From contig WHTI01000002.1 in assembly GCA_009377815.1 (NCBI GenBank), positions 28,030 through 92,029 on the forward strand: a DNA stretch of 64,000 nucleotides, given 5' to 3'. The notes under the pieces are model-generated. The model was not told the origin of the DNA and ran no database searches. It saw only the letters and a list, made by a program, of their open reading frames with translations. Source of the stretch: Actinomycetota bacterium. Its GTDB lineage: Bacteria; Actinomycetota; CADDZG01; WHSQ01. Numbering within the stretch: position 1 is the stretch's first letter; each line of letters opens with the position of its first letter. Shown here piece by piece: positions 34,945 through 42,760 of the stretch. The translations under genes were made by a program, and so were the position numbers.

Positions 34945-34980
34945 TTGACGTACTTTCTTACTTTCGGAAAGTACGCTAAG
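34945..34980 (+). promoter_or_regulatory. Promoter/operator of the AbrB-RelE pair
   Basis: GTACTTTC (34950-34957) and GAAAGTAC (34967-34974) are a perfect inverted repeat, and TTGACG at 34945-34950 is a good -35. The GTAC core occurs again as GGTACT just before the ATG. Antitoxins of this kind autoregulate, so this is the likely binding site. No ribosome site is visible before the ATG, so the mRNA may be nearly leaderless. Confidence 0.65.
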
Positions 34981-34988
34981 GTACTGGA

Positions 34989-35261
34989 ATGGCTGATTCA
35001 CGTGTGAGAGCGAAAGGACAGGTCACGATCCCTCGTGAGATACGGGAGCTCGCCCACCTCGAAGAGGGTGATCCGATCGAGGTTGAGATGGTCCCGGAGG
35101 GGATCCTCCTTAGGCCTCAGAAGGTCGTCGATGCGACGCAGTCTTGGTTCTGGACGCCCAACTGGCAGGCGGGGGAGCGCGACGCGTCGGCCGACATCGC
35201 CGCTGGTCGCGTTGAGACGTTCGAATCTGACGAGGAGTTCCTCGACTCCCTGGACGACTAG
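34989..35261 (+). CDS. AbrB/SpoVT-domain antitoxin
   Basis: A protein of 90 aa. The N-terminal swapped-hairpin DNA-binding domain reads VRAKGQVTIPREIRELAHLEEGDPIEV, standard for AbrB/MazE-type antitoxins. The acidic C-terminus (FESDEEFLDSLDD) is suited to wrap a basic toxin. The toxin follows after 11 bp. Confidence 0.85.
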   Translation: MADSRVRAKGQVTIPREIRELAHLEEGDPIEVEMVPEGILLRPQKVVDATQSWFWTPNWQAGERDASADIAAGRVETFESDEEFLDSLDD

Positions 35262-35272
35262 GCGCGCTCACC

Positions 35273-35566
35273 GTGCCGACCTACGGGAAGACCGAGCGAT
35301 TCAAGAAGGACTACGCGGACTTATCGCCCGAGGCTAGGAAGCGATTCAAGAACGCGGTTAAGAAGTTCGTCGAAGACCTTCGCGCGGGTCGCCCATTCCG
35401 AAAGGGTCTGCGAGTCAAAGGGGTAAAGGGCGCGTCTGGCATCTTCGAGATGACTTGGGCGGATGATGGGCGCGCCACCTTTGAGTTCGGAGATGAGGGG
35501 AGAGAGGGTGAGACCCACATCATCTGGCGTCGAGTCGGCGCCCACGACGTCTTCGGCGAACCGTAG
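35273..35566 (+). CDS. RelE/ParE-superfamily toxin
   Basis: A basic protein of 97 aa with a RelE/YafQ-like pattern: ERFKKDYADLSPEARKRFKNAV, then FRKGLRVKGVKGASGIFEMTW and a C-terminal strand HIIWRRVGAHDVF with the usual Arg and His. It starts at a GTG and is paired with the AbrB-type antitoxin. It probably cleaves ribosome-bound mRNA. Confidence 0.82.
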   Translation: MPTYGKTERFKKDYADLSPEARKRFKNAVKKFVEDLRAGRPFRKGLRVKGVKGASGIFEMTWADDGRATFEFGDEGREGETHIIWRRVGAHDVFGEP

Positions 35567-35585
35567 GAGACGATCTTCTCCAGGC

Positions 35586-35610
35586 CCGACCCAATGCATC
35601 CGTGGGTCGG
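35586..35610 (+). terminator. Hairpin downstream of the toxin gene
   Basis: CCGACCCA and TGGGTCGG form a perfect 8-bp stem with a 9-nt loop, 20 bp after the toxin stop. It lacks a T run, so termination strength is uncertain. Confidence 0.55.
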
Positions 35611-35710
35611 ACTGCTGAGGCCGTTTGTGTGACACAGTGAGGCCGATCTGACGGCAGGCCGTCACCATCTCTACGCGCGGGTCGCCGTGCAGGATCGAAG
35701 GGAATGAACC

Positions 35711-36289
35711 ATGAGCGCTCCAACTGATGCCGCCTACCCGGCGAGATTGAACATCGATTACCCGGATCGAAGCCTGGACCGCTTTTCGACGTTCTTCCGG
35801 ATGCTCTTCGCCATCCCGATCATGATCGTCATGGCCGCCCTCGGTGGGGGGTTGGGGCCGGCCGTCGGGCTGATGATCGTGTTCCGCCAGAAGTACCCGC
35901 GGTGGTGGTTCGACTTCAACCTCGAGTACACGCGGTTCACCACCCGGGTGAGTGCGTACTTGGGTCTGATGAATGACACGTACCCCTCCACCGACGAGGA
36001 GCAGACGGTTCATGTGGAGCTCGATTACCCGGATGCGAAGCAGGGCCTCAACCGGTGGCTGCCGTTGGTGAAGTGGCTGCTCGCACTTCCGCACTACGTG
36101 GTGCTCGTGGTCCTGTTCATCGGGGCGTTCTTCGCCGTGCTCATCGCCTGGTTCGCCATCCTCTTCACCGGCCGCTACCCCCGAGGACTGTTCACTTACG
36201 TCGAGGGAGTTAACCGTTGGGGGCTCCGGGTCCAGGCCTACGTATCGCTCCTGATCACCGATCGGTACCCGCCCTTCTCGCTCAAGTAG
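35711..36289 (+). CDS. DUF4389-domain membrane protein
   Basis: A protein of 192 aa with the repeated pattern of DUF4389: DYPDRSLDRFSTFFRMLFAIP, FRQKYPRWWFDFNLEYTRF, then ALPHYVVLVVL, LFTGRYPRGLFTYVEGVNRW and ITDRYPPFSL. Two hydrophobic segments lie at about 33-58 and 120-150. Function unknown. It is an isolated gene between the toxin-antitoxin pair and the convergent secreted protein. Confidence 0.82.
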   Translation: MSAPTDAAYPARLNIDYPDRSLDRFSTFFRMLFAIPIMIVMAALGGGLGPAVGLMIVFRQKYPRWWFDFNLEYTRFTTRVSAYLGLMNDTYPSTDEEQTVHVELDYPDAKQGLNRWLPLVKWLLALPHYVVLVVLFIGAFFAVLIAWFAILFTGRYPRGLFTYVEGVNRWGLRVQAYVSLLITDRYPPFSLK

Positions 36290-36317
36290 TAGGTCCGGGC
36301 GTTCCGGCGTGCTGCTG

Positions 36318-37298
36318 TTACTGAGGGTCGGTCATCCTGTAGATGTCCGAGCCCATCGGCATGCGCCGGCAGTTGACCTTCTCGTAGTAGATGACCGGCT
36401 TCTCGTTCTTATTCGTGAAGGCGAAGGTGTGCGAGGAATCGAACCCGCGCGGGAGCCGGAAGAGGATCTCCGACTTGTACGGCTGGAGCAGGGCGTCGCT
36501 CGGGCTGAAGCGGACCATCCTGACCTTCCTTCCGCACCTCTTCCCCGTCGCGAATGCGTAGACGGTTCCGTCGGGGAGGACGGAGGACGCCCAGAACGCA
36601 GCTTCGTTCTCGAGGTAGTCCCCGAGGAACTCGGTGCTGCCGTCGCTCGCATCCCAGAGGCCCAGCACCGAGAAGTGGGAGTAGTCCCAGTCCCACTCGA
36701 TCCATGTGACGAAGTCGCCGTTGATCTGCCCGGGTGAGATGTAGTCGAAGCCGGGGACCGATCGGATCGTCTGCGTTTCCCCAGTCTTGGTGTCGTAGAC
36801 CATGAGGTGCCGCATGTTGGTCTTGAAGTTCAGGCGACCGAAGACGATGCGGTTTCCGGAGACGTCCGGCAGGTACTCCCATGCATTCTTCTTGTCGATC
36901 GCACGCAGGCGCCGGCTCGTGCCCTCCCTTAGGTCGTAGGCGCGGATCTGAGACCATGCTCGCTTGCCGCGACTTCCGAACATGTCGTTGCCTTCGAATT
37001 CCTGATAGACGAGGACGCCATCCTTGATGCCGCCGAGAGCGGCCCCGGTTCCCGGGCGGTTGACCTTACGCACGTCGCCCTTCGGGGAGCGAACGTAAAC
37101 GCTGAGACCTCCGTCCCTGGATCGGCGCTCTCTCCAGGCCAGGTAGCCGTTGCCCTTGATCGCCGCAACCTCAGAAGCCTTGCCGTCGAGCAGGGGTGAA
37201 CCCTGAGCCGATCCGGCGTAGGCGAGATCAGACTCCCCTGAGGGAATCATCGAGACGGACACGCAGAGGAGAAGGCCCCCCACCCACAGTCTTTTCAT
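36318..37298 (-). CDS. Secreted beta-propeller-like protein of unknown function
   Basis: A protein of about 326 aa with a signal peptide (MKRLWVGGLLLCVSVSMI, then a polar cleavage region). The mature part has repeated strands with aromatic residues (GNGYLAWRERR, DGVLVYQEFEGND, GNRIVFGRLNF, GDFVTWIEWDW), the look of a TolB-like six-blade propeller. I could not assign an activity. The ATG at 37298 is preferred because it starts the signal peptide. It is independent of its neighbours. Confidence 0.65.
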   Translation of the reverse strand: MKRLWVGGLLLCVSVSMIPSGESDLAYAGSAQGSPLLDGKASEVAAIKGNGYLAWRERRSRDGGLSVYVRSPKGDVRKVNRPGTGAALGGIKDGVLVYQEFEGNDMFGSRGKRAWSQIRAYDLREGTSRRLRAIDKKNAWEYLPDVSGNRIVFGRLNFKTNMRHLMVYDTKTGETQTIRSVPGFDYISPGQINGDFVTWIEWDWDYSHFSVLGLWDASDGSTEFLGDYLENEAAFWASSVLPDGTVYAFATGKRCGRKVRMVRFSPSDALLQPYKSEILFRLPRGFDSSHTFAFTNKNEKPVIYYEKVNCRRMPMGSDIYRMTDPQ

Positions 37299-37435
37299 GG
37301 TCGGAGGATTGGCTCCCCGACGGCCGATTCCTGCTCGAGCGCAGCCCTTTCGGATGCGTGATCGGGGTTCGGTTACCTCCAACTGATCGGCCTCGGGCGT
37401 TTTCTCCAAGAGTCATTCCTGGGGTGAGAGGGAGC

Positions 37436-38932
37436 TCAGCGATCACCGTCGAGTACGACGCGGGTGATTATCTTCCGGGCTTGAGGGGGGATGTCCTTAA
37501 CCGTGGTCTCGAGACCAGCGGCCCTGGCATCTTCCAGCAATCCTCGCAGAGCCAAGGCACCCGTGAGATCGACGCGGCCCAGGCCATCGAGGTGGATGAC
37601 GAGCTTCCTTGAGTCCGGATGAGCGACCAAGAGCTCGGTGAAAGTGCGTTCGAGGCCGGGGGAGGAGGCGAAGTAGAGAACCCCCTTAGGCGCGAGATGG
37701 AGTGTTCCATTATCGCTCACCCAAGAAGGTATCGAGAGCCGCAGCTCTCGCAATAGATGTGCCGCGGTCGCCAGGGCCACCCCGACGAGCACACCTCTCT
37801 CGACGTGCGGAGCGAAGGAGACGGTCGCTACGAGGGTTCCGCCCGCGACGAGGAACTGGAGCCGCGCGTACGACCAGTACTCGCGGAAGGGGCGCAGCGA
37901 AAGCATCTCCCGTACCGCAACGATTACCCCGGCTGCGAGCGCAGGTACCGGCAGCGAGGACAGCAGATCCATGAACGGGAGCATGACGAGGACCACAAGT
38001 CCCGTGATCCCTCCTGCCAGACGCGTGGTCGCACCGGCGTCGTGGACCACCGCACTTCGCGTGAACGAGCCGCCGACCGGAAAGCCCCCGCCGATCGCCG
38101 CTGCGAGATTCGCAACGCCCTGGCTCACGAATTCTCGGTTCGGGTTCCATCTTTGCCGGTCGATGGCTGCGTAGTGGCGCGCTATCGCCGCAGGCTCCGA
38201 GAATCCCACGACGGCGATCACCATCGCGGGGATGAGAAGGAGCGGGATCGAAGCCCACGGCAGATCTAGTGAGAGCCGTGGGAAGCTGCCGCCGATCTCT
38301 CCCACGGTGTGACCGGTGTACCCGCCGAGGGCGCCGTACAGCGTCGCGCCCACCACCGCGAGGAGGATCCCCGGGAAGAGCCGGTGGATGCGCTTCCCGG
38401 CCAGGACAACGACGACGGTCGCCATGCCGACGAACAGCGACTGCAAGTGCCACGAGCCCGGTTGCATCAGTGCATTCCATGCGGCCACGAAAGGGTTGGC
38501 GGCGCTACCGGTCGCATATAGAAGGTCGGGGATCTGCGACGCAACGATCACCGCAGCCGCCCCGGTCATGAAGCCCGTGATGACCGGCTGCGAGAGGAGA
38601 TAGACGATCGTCCCTGCGTGGAACGCGCCCAAGAGGATCCTCATAGTCCCTACTAGCAGGGCGAGGAGACCCGCCAGCGCGACGTAATCGAACGATCCCG
38701 GGGCCGCGATCGCGGTGAGCGCGCCCAAGGTCAAGAGAGATGTGATGGCCGTGGGGCCCGTACCAAGATAGGGCGATGACGCGAAGAACGCCGCGGCGAT
38801 GGGGGCCAGTGCGGCAACGTATAGGCCTCGAGCGGGCGGCATCCCGGCAAGCTGAGCGTAGGCAAGGGACTGGGGGATGAGGACGAAAGCTGCGGTGACC
38901 CCAGCCACAAGATCCCCTCGTCCTATCCGCAT
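37436..38932 (-). CDS. SulP-family anion transporter with STAS domain
   Basis: A protein of 498 aa. It has the SulP start GDLVAGVTAAFVLIPQSLAYAQLAGMPP, about twelve helices, then a C-terminal STAS domain with HLDGLGRVDLTGALAL. SulP proteins move sulfate and related anions. It is the last gene of the leftward operon that encodes a sulfonate dehydrogenase and a molybdoenzyme, 32 bp after TorD. Export of sulfate or sulfite produced by desulfonation is the natural role. Direction is inferred from context only. Confidence 0.85.
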   Translation of the reverse strand: MRIGRGDLVAGVTAAFVLIPQSLAYAQLAGMPPARGLYVAALAPIAAAFFASSPYLGTGPTAITSLLTLGALTAIAAPGSFDYVALAGLLALLVGTMRILLGAFHAGTIVYLLSQPVITGFMTGAAAVIVASQIPDLLYATGSAANPFVAAWNALMQPGSWHLQSLFVGMATVVVVLAGKRIHRLFPGILLAVVGATLYGALGGYTGHTVGEIGGSFPRLSLDLPWASIPLLLIPAMVIAVVGFSEPAAIARHYAAIDRQRWNPNREFVSQGVANLAAAIGGGFPVGGSFTRSAVVHDAGATTRLAGGITGLVVLVMLPFMDLLSSLPVPALAAGVIVAVREMLSLRPFREYWSYARLQFLVAGGTLVATVSFAPHVERGVLVGVALATAAHLLRELRLSIPSWVSDNGTLHLAPKGVLYFASSPGLERTFTELLVAHPDSRKLVIHLDGLGRVDLTGALALRGLLEDARAAGLETTVKDIPPQARKIITRVVLDGDR

Positions 38933-38964
38933 CCGGGCCCCTTCGGCGATTCCACTTGGGGAGA

Positions 38965-39840
38965 TCAGCTCGCCTTGTGCTTCAGTACGTCACTCAACTC
39001 ATCGAGGAGACGAATCGTGGATGCGGCACGACCTCTCCAGAATCCTGAGATCACTGGGAATTGTTCGGCAAGACAGGCATGGATCCGCTCCCATCGAACG
39101 GCCTCCGATCGAAGCCAGCCGATGGTTGATCCGGAGTCTTGCTCCAACATCGTCTTGAGGATGAAGCGTCGCTCTCCCACGCGCAGCCCGACCTTCGACG
39201 ATCTGGCCCCGCGCTCCAGATCCTTGCGGGTAAGGATCATGCCGCTTCGCACCGGAGCGAGGATCGCGGAGACGCACTCATCAATCGAAGAGCCTTCCTC
39301 CACCTCCGTTGTGCTCCGCAACTGCAAGGGGAGGGCCGCCTGCCGGCCGATGCTTGCGGCCTCATCGGCCAGAACTTCCATCAAGAGCTCGGCCCAGGTC
39401 CGATAGAAATCGCCTCCGATCTCGCGGACCTTCGCCAGAAACGCCGGCATCCAGCTGAGTAGATGTTCCCAAAGGAGAGCATCGGCGGCTTGCTCTAGGA
39501 GTAGAGCACGGGCGGGATCGGACTCCTCCATCTGATCTGCCCGAAGCCCGGCATAGAGCCCAAGCAGTGATGCCGCATGATCGGATTCCACCGGAGGTGT
39601 TCGCCCGACCGCCTTCCAGAAACCCGCCACGCGATCGCGGGCTTCTCCTCCCATCATCCCTTCCTCCCCGAGATGAACCGAAGCGAACGGATAGATCTGA
39701 AGAACGAAGATGTTCGTGTACTCGATCCTGTCGGGCGAAGGACGCAGGCCGAGAACCCCGGCCATCGTTTCCTGTTCGCGCGACGGCTCTTCGACAAGGA
39801 CGGCCAGAGCCCTGATCAGCTCGACGCGTTCAGACGCCAT
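38965..39840 (-). CDS. TorD-family molybdoenzyme chaperone
   Basis: An all-helical protein of 291 aa with blocks found in TorD/DmsD-like chaperones: IFVLQIYPFASVHLGEEGMMGGEARDRVAGFWK and the LLWEHLLSWMPAFLAKV helix. It helps insert the molybdopterin cofactor and holds the catalytic subunit until folded. It overlaps the end of the molybdoenzyme gene by 11 bp, so its client is almost certainly that protein. It is longer than the usual 200-230 aa because of a C-terminal helical extension. Confidence 0.8.
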   Translation of the reverse strand: MASERVELIRALAVLVEEPSREQETMAGVLGLRPSPDRIEYTNIFVLQIYPFASVHLGEEGMMGGEARDRVAGFWKAVGRTPPVESDHAASLLGLYAGLRADQMEESDPARALLLEQAADALLWEHLLSWMPAFLAKVREIGGDFYRTWAELLMEVLADEAASIGRQAALPLQLRSTTEVEEGSSIDECVSAILAPVRSGMILTRKDLERGARSSKVGLRVGERRFILKTMLEQDSGSTIGWLRSEAVRWERIHACLAEQFPVISGFWRGRAASTIRLLDELSDVLKHKAS

Positions 39841-42751
39841 GTTTGGGTTCCTCGTTGAGGAGGAAGACGTCTTTGGCAGGTTTCAGGGGACGCATCAGCC
39901 AGTACGGGCGACGGGTTCCGTCCGGAGAATGTTGTCGGGCTGACCGAGTGATCTCAAGCCAGCGCTTGAAGGTCTCGTGCGCCGCCTCGACGTCGACCGA
40001 GATGTCACCGTAAGCATCTCCCGGCTGAGCCTTGGTGACGCGTACGGCCTGATGCCAGCAGTGCTGTCCCGAGATCGGGTCGGGCTGCACGGGGAAGGTC
40101 AGATTCTGATGCACGCCCACGTCGCTCCACCACAGTCTCTTGGAGTCCGAGTCCGGGGAGTCGTACGGTTTCACATCCTCGGTCCGGCTCATCGACCATC
40201 TCTCTGAGGATCGATCGAGGGAGACGGTGGGCATTATCTGCCGCTGGCCCTGATCGCCGAGCTTCCACCGACCCATGTGGTGGCTGCAGGCGACTACACC
40301 GGGACGGATCCCCTCGGTGATCCAAGGCTTGAGCACGAAGTGACCGATTTCGGTCTCCACGCGGACGAGGTCGGTGGCGACGAGACCTAGGCGGCGTGCG
40401 TCGCTCGGGTGGATCCACAGGGGATTGGTGTGAGCGATCTCGTCGAGCCATTTCGAGTTCCCACCGCGCGTATGGATCTGGACAGGGAGCCGGAACGTCG
40501 AGATGAGGACCAACTGGTCGTCGTCCATCACCGAGGGATGAACATGGCTCCTCAGGTAGTTCGGGAGAGCGGCCTCCGCCCATCCCCACCGCGCCAGGGT
40601 GGTCGAGAAGAACTCAAGCCGACCACTCGGGGTCGGGAAGCCCTTCAGCACTTTCCCGTCGACGTTGACGCCAACGGGGCGACGCCCCTCGGAGTCTCCC
40701 TCTGGGGTGCCGACCGGAACGATGTTGGAACCGATCGGTGCTGGATCGGAGGTGAAGACTCGCCCGTGCGCACCCTCGTGGCTGCCGCGCAGCTCCTCCC
40801 TCGGAACGCCCTGTTCAAATACTTGTCCGACTCCCTTGGCGATCTCGAAGGCTCCGTAACGCCGCATGAACTCGAGCGGGGTCATGCCTTCGTTGGCCGC
40901 CCGCTCGGGCAGTCCCGGCACGGAGTTCTCGAACATGAACGAGTAGTACTCGTCGACCGAGAGTCGCTCGCCCGGCCGCTCAACCGATTCGTAATACTTC
41001 CTTATGCCCATCTTTCCGTCGGGATCGATGCGCCAGGAGAGCTCCATCCAGAACTCGTTTTCTTCCCACACCCCACCCGGGTTCACCTCGCGCGTGTCGT
41101 TCACCCGGACCCCGTCTCGTTCCCGCGCTGCCCGCATTACTGGTTGCCGGAATCCGATCCACATGCCGTCGTACTGCTCGTACGAATGGACATCGTGTCG
41201 CTCCGATCCGTGTCCCATGGGCAGTACGTAGTCAGCGAAGAACGCTGTCTCGCTCCAGGTGGGCGTGAGGGCGACATGGAGGCCGACCTTGTCGTGGTCG
41301 GTGAGCGCCTCAACCCAGCTGAACCCATCAGGGTTCGTCCACACGGGGTTATAGACGCGCGTGAAATAGACATCGAGCTTGCCCCTTCCTTCCTTCAAGA
41401 AGTGGGGGAGCAGAAAGGACATCTCATTGAGCGCGAGGGGAAACTCGAGCGGCCAGGTCATCTCATTCCAGTGGCGAGGATGTGCCGGTGTGTGGATCGG
41501 CCGGGGCACGTACTTGTTCCACGCATTGGGATGAACGCCGCCCGGGGTCGATACCGCCCCCAGCAGGGCGTTGAGGAGGAACAAGGTCCGGGAGACCTGC
41601 CAGCCCCCCAGGTTGCCCGCGGCTGCGGATCTCCAGTTGTGGGTCGAGAGGTGCTTGCCTGCGGTAGCGATCGTGGCGGCGATCTCTCGGAGGACGCCCG
41701 CGTCGACCCCAGACTCGGTCGCTGCGAACTCGAATGTGTATCCGGCATAGAGCTCCTTCAGGATCACCTCGAACTCTTCGAACGAAGCCTCCCGCTCCGG
41801 ATGGATCTCGTACATGTACTCATGCCAGTTCCACCACCGGCGTACGAACTCCCGGTCGTAGTGGTCGTTCTCGATCAGGTGATGAGCGATCGCCAGGTTG
41901 ATGGCTGCCTCACTGCCAGGATGAGGTGAGAACCAGTAGTCCGCGTGAGTGGCCGTGTTGGAGAGGCGCGTGTCGGCCACGATTAGCTTGGCGCCGTTCT
42001 GTTTCGCCTCCATCACTCGTTGGGCATGCGGATTGAAGTAGTGACCGGATTCGAGGTGGGAGCTAATGAGGTAGATGACCTTCGCGTTAGCGTGATCGGG
42101 GCTTGGCCGATCGATCCCCATCCAGTAGTGGTATCCGGCGCGCGCCCCACTGGAGCAGACATTTGTGTGGGAGTTGTGCCCGTCGACACCCCAGCTGGCC
42201 AGCACCCTCTCTGTGAAGCCGTCCTCTCCGGGTCGTCCGACGTGATACATGATCTCGTCGTGCCGCTCCTCCTCGATCGCCCGCCTGATCCTCCCGGCGA
42301 TGTCGTCGAGCGCCTCATCCCAGGTGACCTGCTCCCATCGGCCCTCTCCTCGGCCTCCCGCTCGCTTGAGGGGGTGCAGGATCCGATCGGGGTCTGTGAT
42401 CTGGTTGATAGTCGCAGGACCCTTGGCGCAGTTGCGCCCTCGTGATCCCGGGTGCTCTGGATTCCCTTCGAACTTACGGACCTCGAGCGTGTCCTTGTCG
42501 ATGTAGGCGAGGAGACCGCAGGCGGATTCACAGTTGAAGCACGTGGTCGGTACCAGCATGTACTTCCGCTCCACCCTCTTAGGGAAGGACTTCGGATCGA
42601 GCTCGACCCAGTTGTCCCATCTCTCCTTCGGTGGGTACATCGCGAGGTGAACCCTGCTGGGTCCGGGATAGAAAGTCTCTCCGCGAGCCTCCGTAGCGTC
42701 TCGGGCCGCGCTTACCCGTTCCCCTAGGTTGGTCAGATCTCGCTTATTCAT
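39830..42751 (-). CDS. Molybdopterin oxidoreductase catalytic subunit, SoeA-like
   Basis: A protein of 973 aa of the DMSO-reductase family. An N-terminal [4Fe-4S] site is formed by Cys71, Cys74, Cys78 and Cys108; the likely Mo ligand is Cys199 in HTNVCSSGARAG. A molybdopterin-dinucleotide C-terminal domain is present. There is no twin-arginine signal, so it faces the cytoplasm. Its partners (ferredoxin/NrfD fusion upstream, TorD downstream) and its length suit the cytoplasmic sulfite dehydrogenase SoeABC. Operon neighbours HpsN and SulP point the same way. The alternative is a PadBCD-like phenylacetyl-CoA oxidoreductase or another Psr/Phs-type enzyme. The family is certain, the substrate inferred. 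Confidence 0.72.
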   Translation of the reverse strand: MNKRDLTNLGERVSAARDATEARGETFYPGPSRVHLAMYPPKERWDNWVELDPKSFPKRVERKYMLVPTTCFNCESACGLLAYIDKDTLEVRKFEGNPEHPGSRGRNCAKGPATINQITDPDRILHPLKRAGGRGEGRWEQVTWDEALDDIAGRIRRAIEEERHDEIMYHVGRPGEDGFTERVLASWGVDGHNSHTNVCSSGARAGYHYWMGIDRPSPDHANAKVIYLISSHLESGHYFNPHAQRVMEAKQNGAKLIVADTRLSNTATHADYWFSPHPGSEAAINLAIAHHLIENDHYDREFVRRWWNWHEYMYEIHPEREASFEEFEVILKELYAGYTFEFAATESGVDAGVLREIAATIATAGKHLSTHNWRSAAAGNLGGWQVSRTLFLLNALLGAVSTPGGVHPNAWNKYVPRPIHTPAHPRHWNEMTWPLEFPLALNEMSFLLPHFLKEGRGKLDVYFTRVYNPVWTNPDGFSWVEALTDHDKVGLHVALTPTWSETAFFADYVLPMGHGSERHDVHSYEQYDGMWIGFRQPVMRAARERDGVRVNDTREVNPGGVWEENEFWMELSWRIDPDGKMGIRKYYESVERPGERLSVDEYYSFMFENSVPGLPERAANEGMTPLEFMRRYGAFEIAKGVGQVFEQGVPREELRGSHEGAHGRVFTSDPAPIGSNIVPVGTPEGDSEGRRPVGVNVDGKVLKGFPTPSGRLEFFSTTLARWGWAEAALPNYLRSHVHPSVMDDDQLVLISTFRLPVQIHTRGGNSKWLDEIAHTNPLWIHPSDARRLGLVATDLVRVETEIGHFVLKPWITEGIRPGVVACSHHMGRWKLGDQGQRQIMPTVSLDRSSERWSMSRTEDVKPYDSPDSDSKRLWWSDVGVHQNLTFPVQPDPISGQHCWHQAVRVTKAQPGDAYGDISVDVEAAHETFKRWLEITRSARQHSPDGTRRPYWLMRPLKPAKDVFLLNEEPKHGV

Positions 42752-42760
42752 CGTCGACTC

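Noticed and set aside
40409-41929. 506-codon open frame on the plus strand
   Set aside because: It lies entirely antisense to the molybdoenzyme catalytic subunit, whose cofactor motifs are unmistakable; the antisense protein has no recognisable motif. A shadow of a GC-rich gene.
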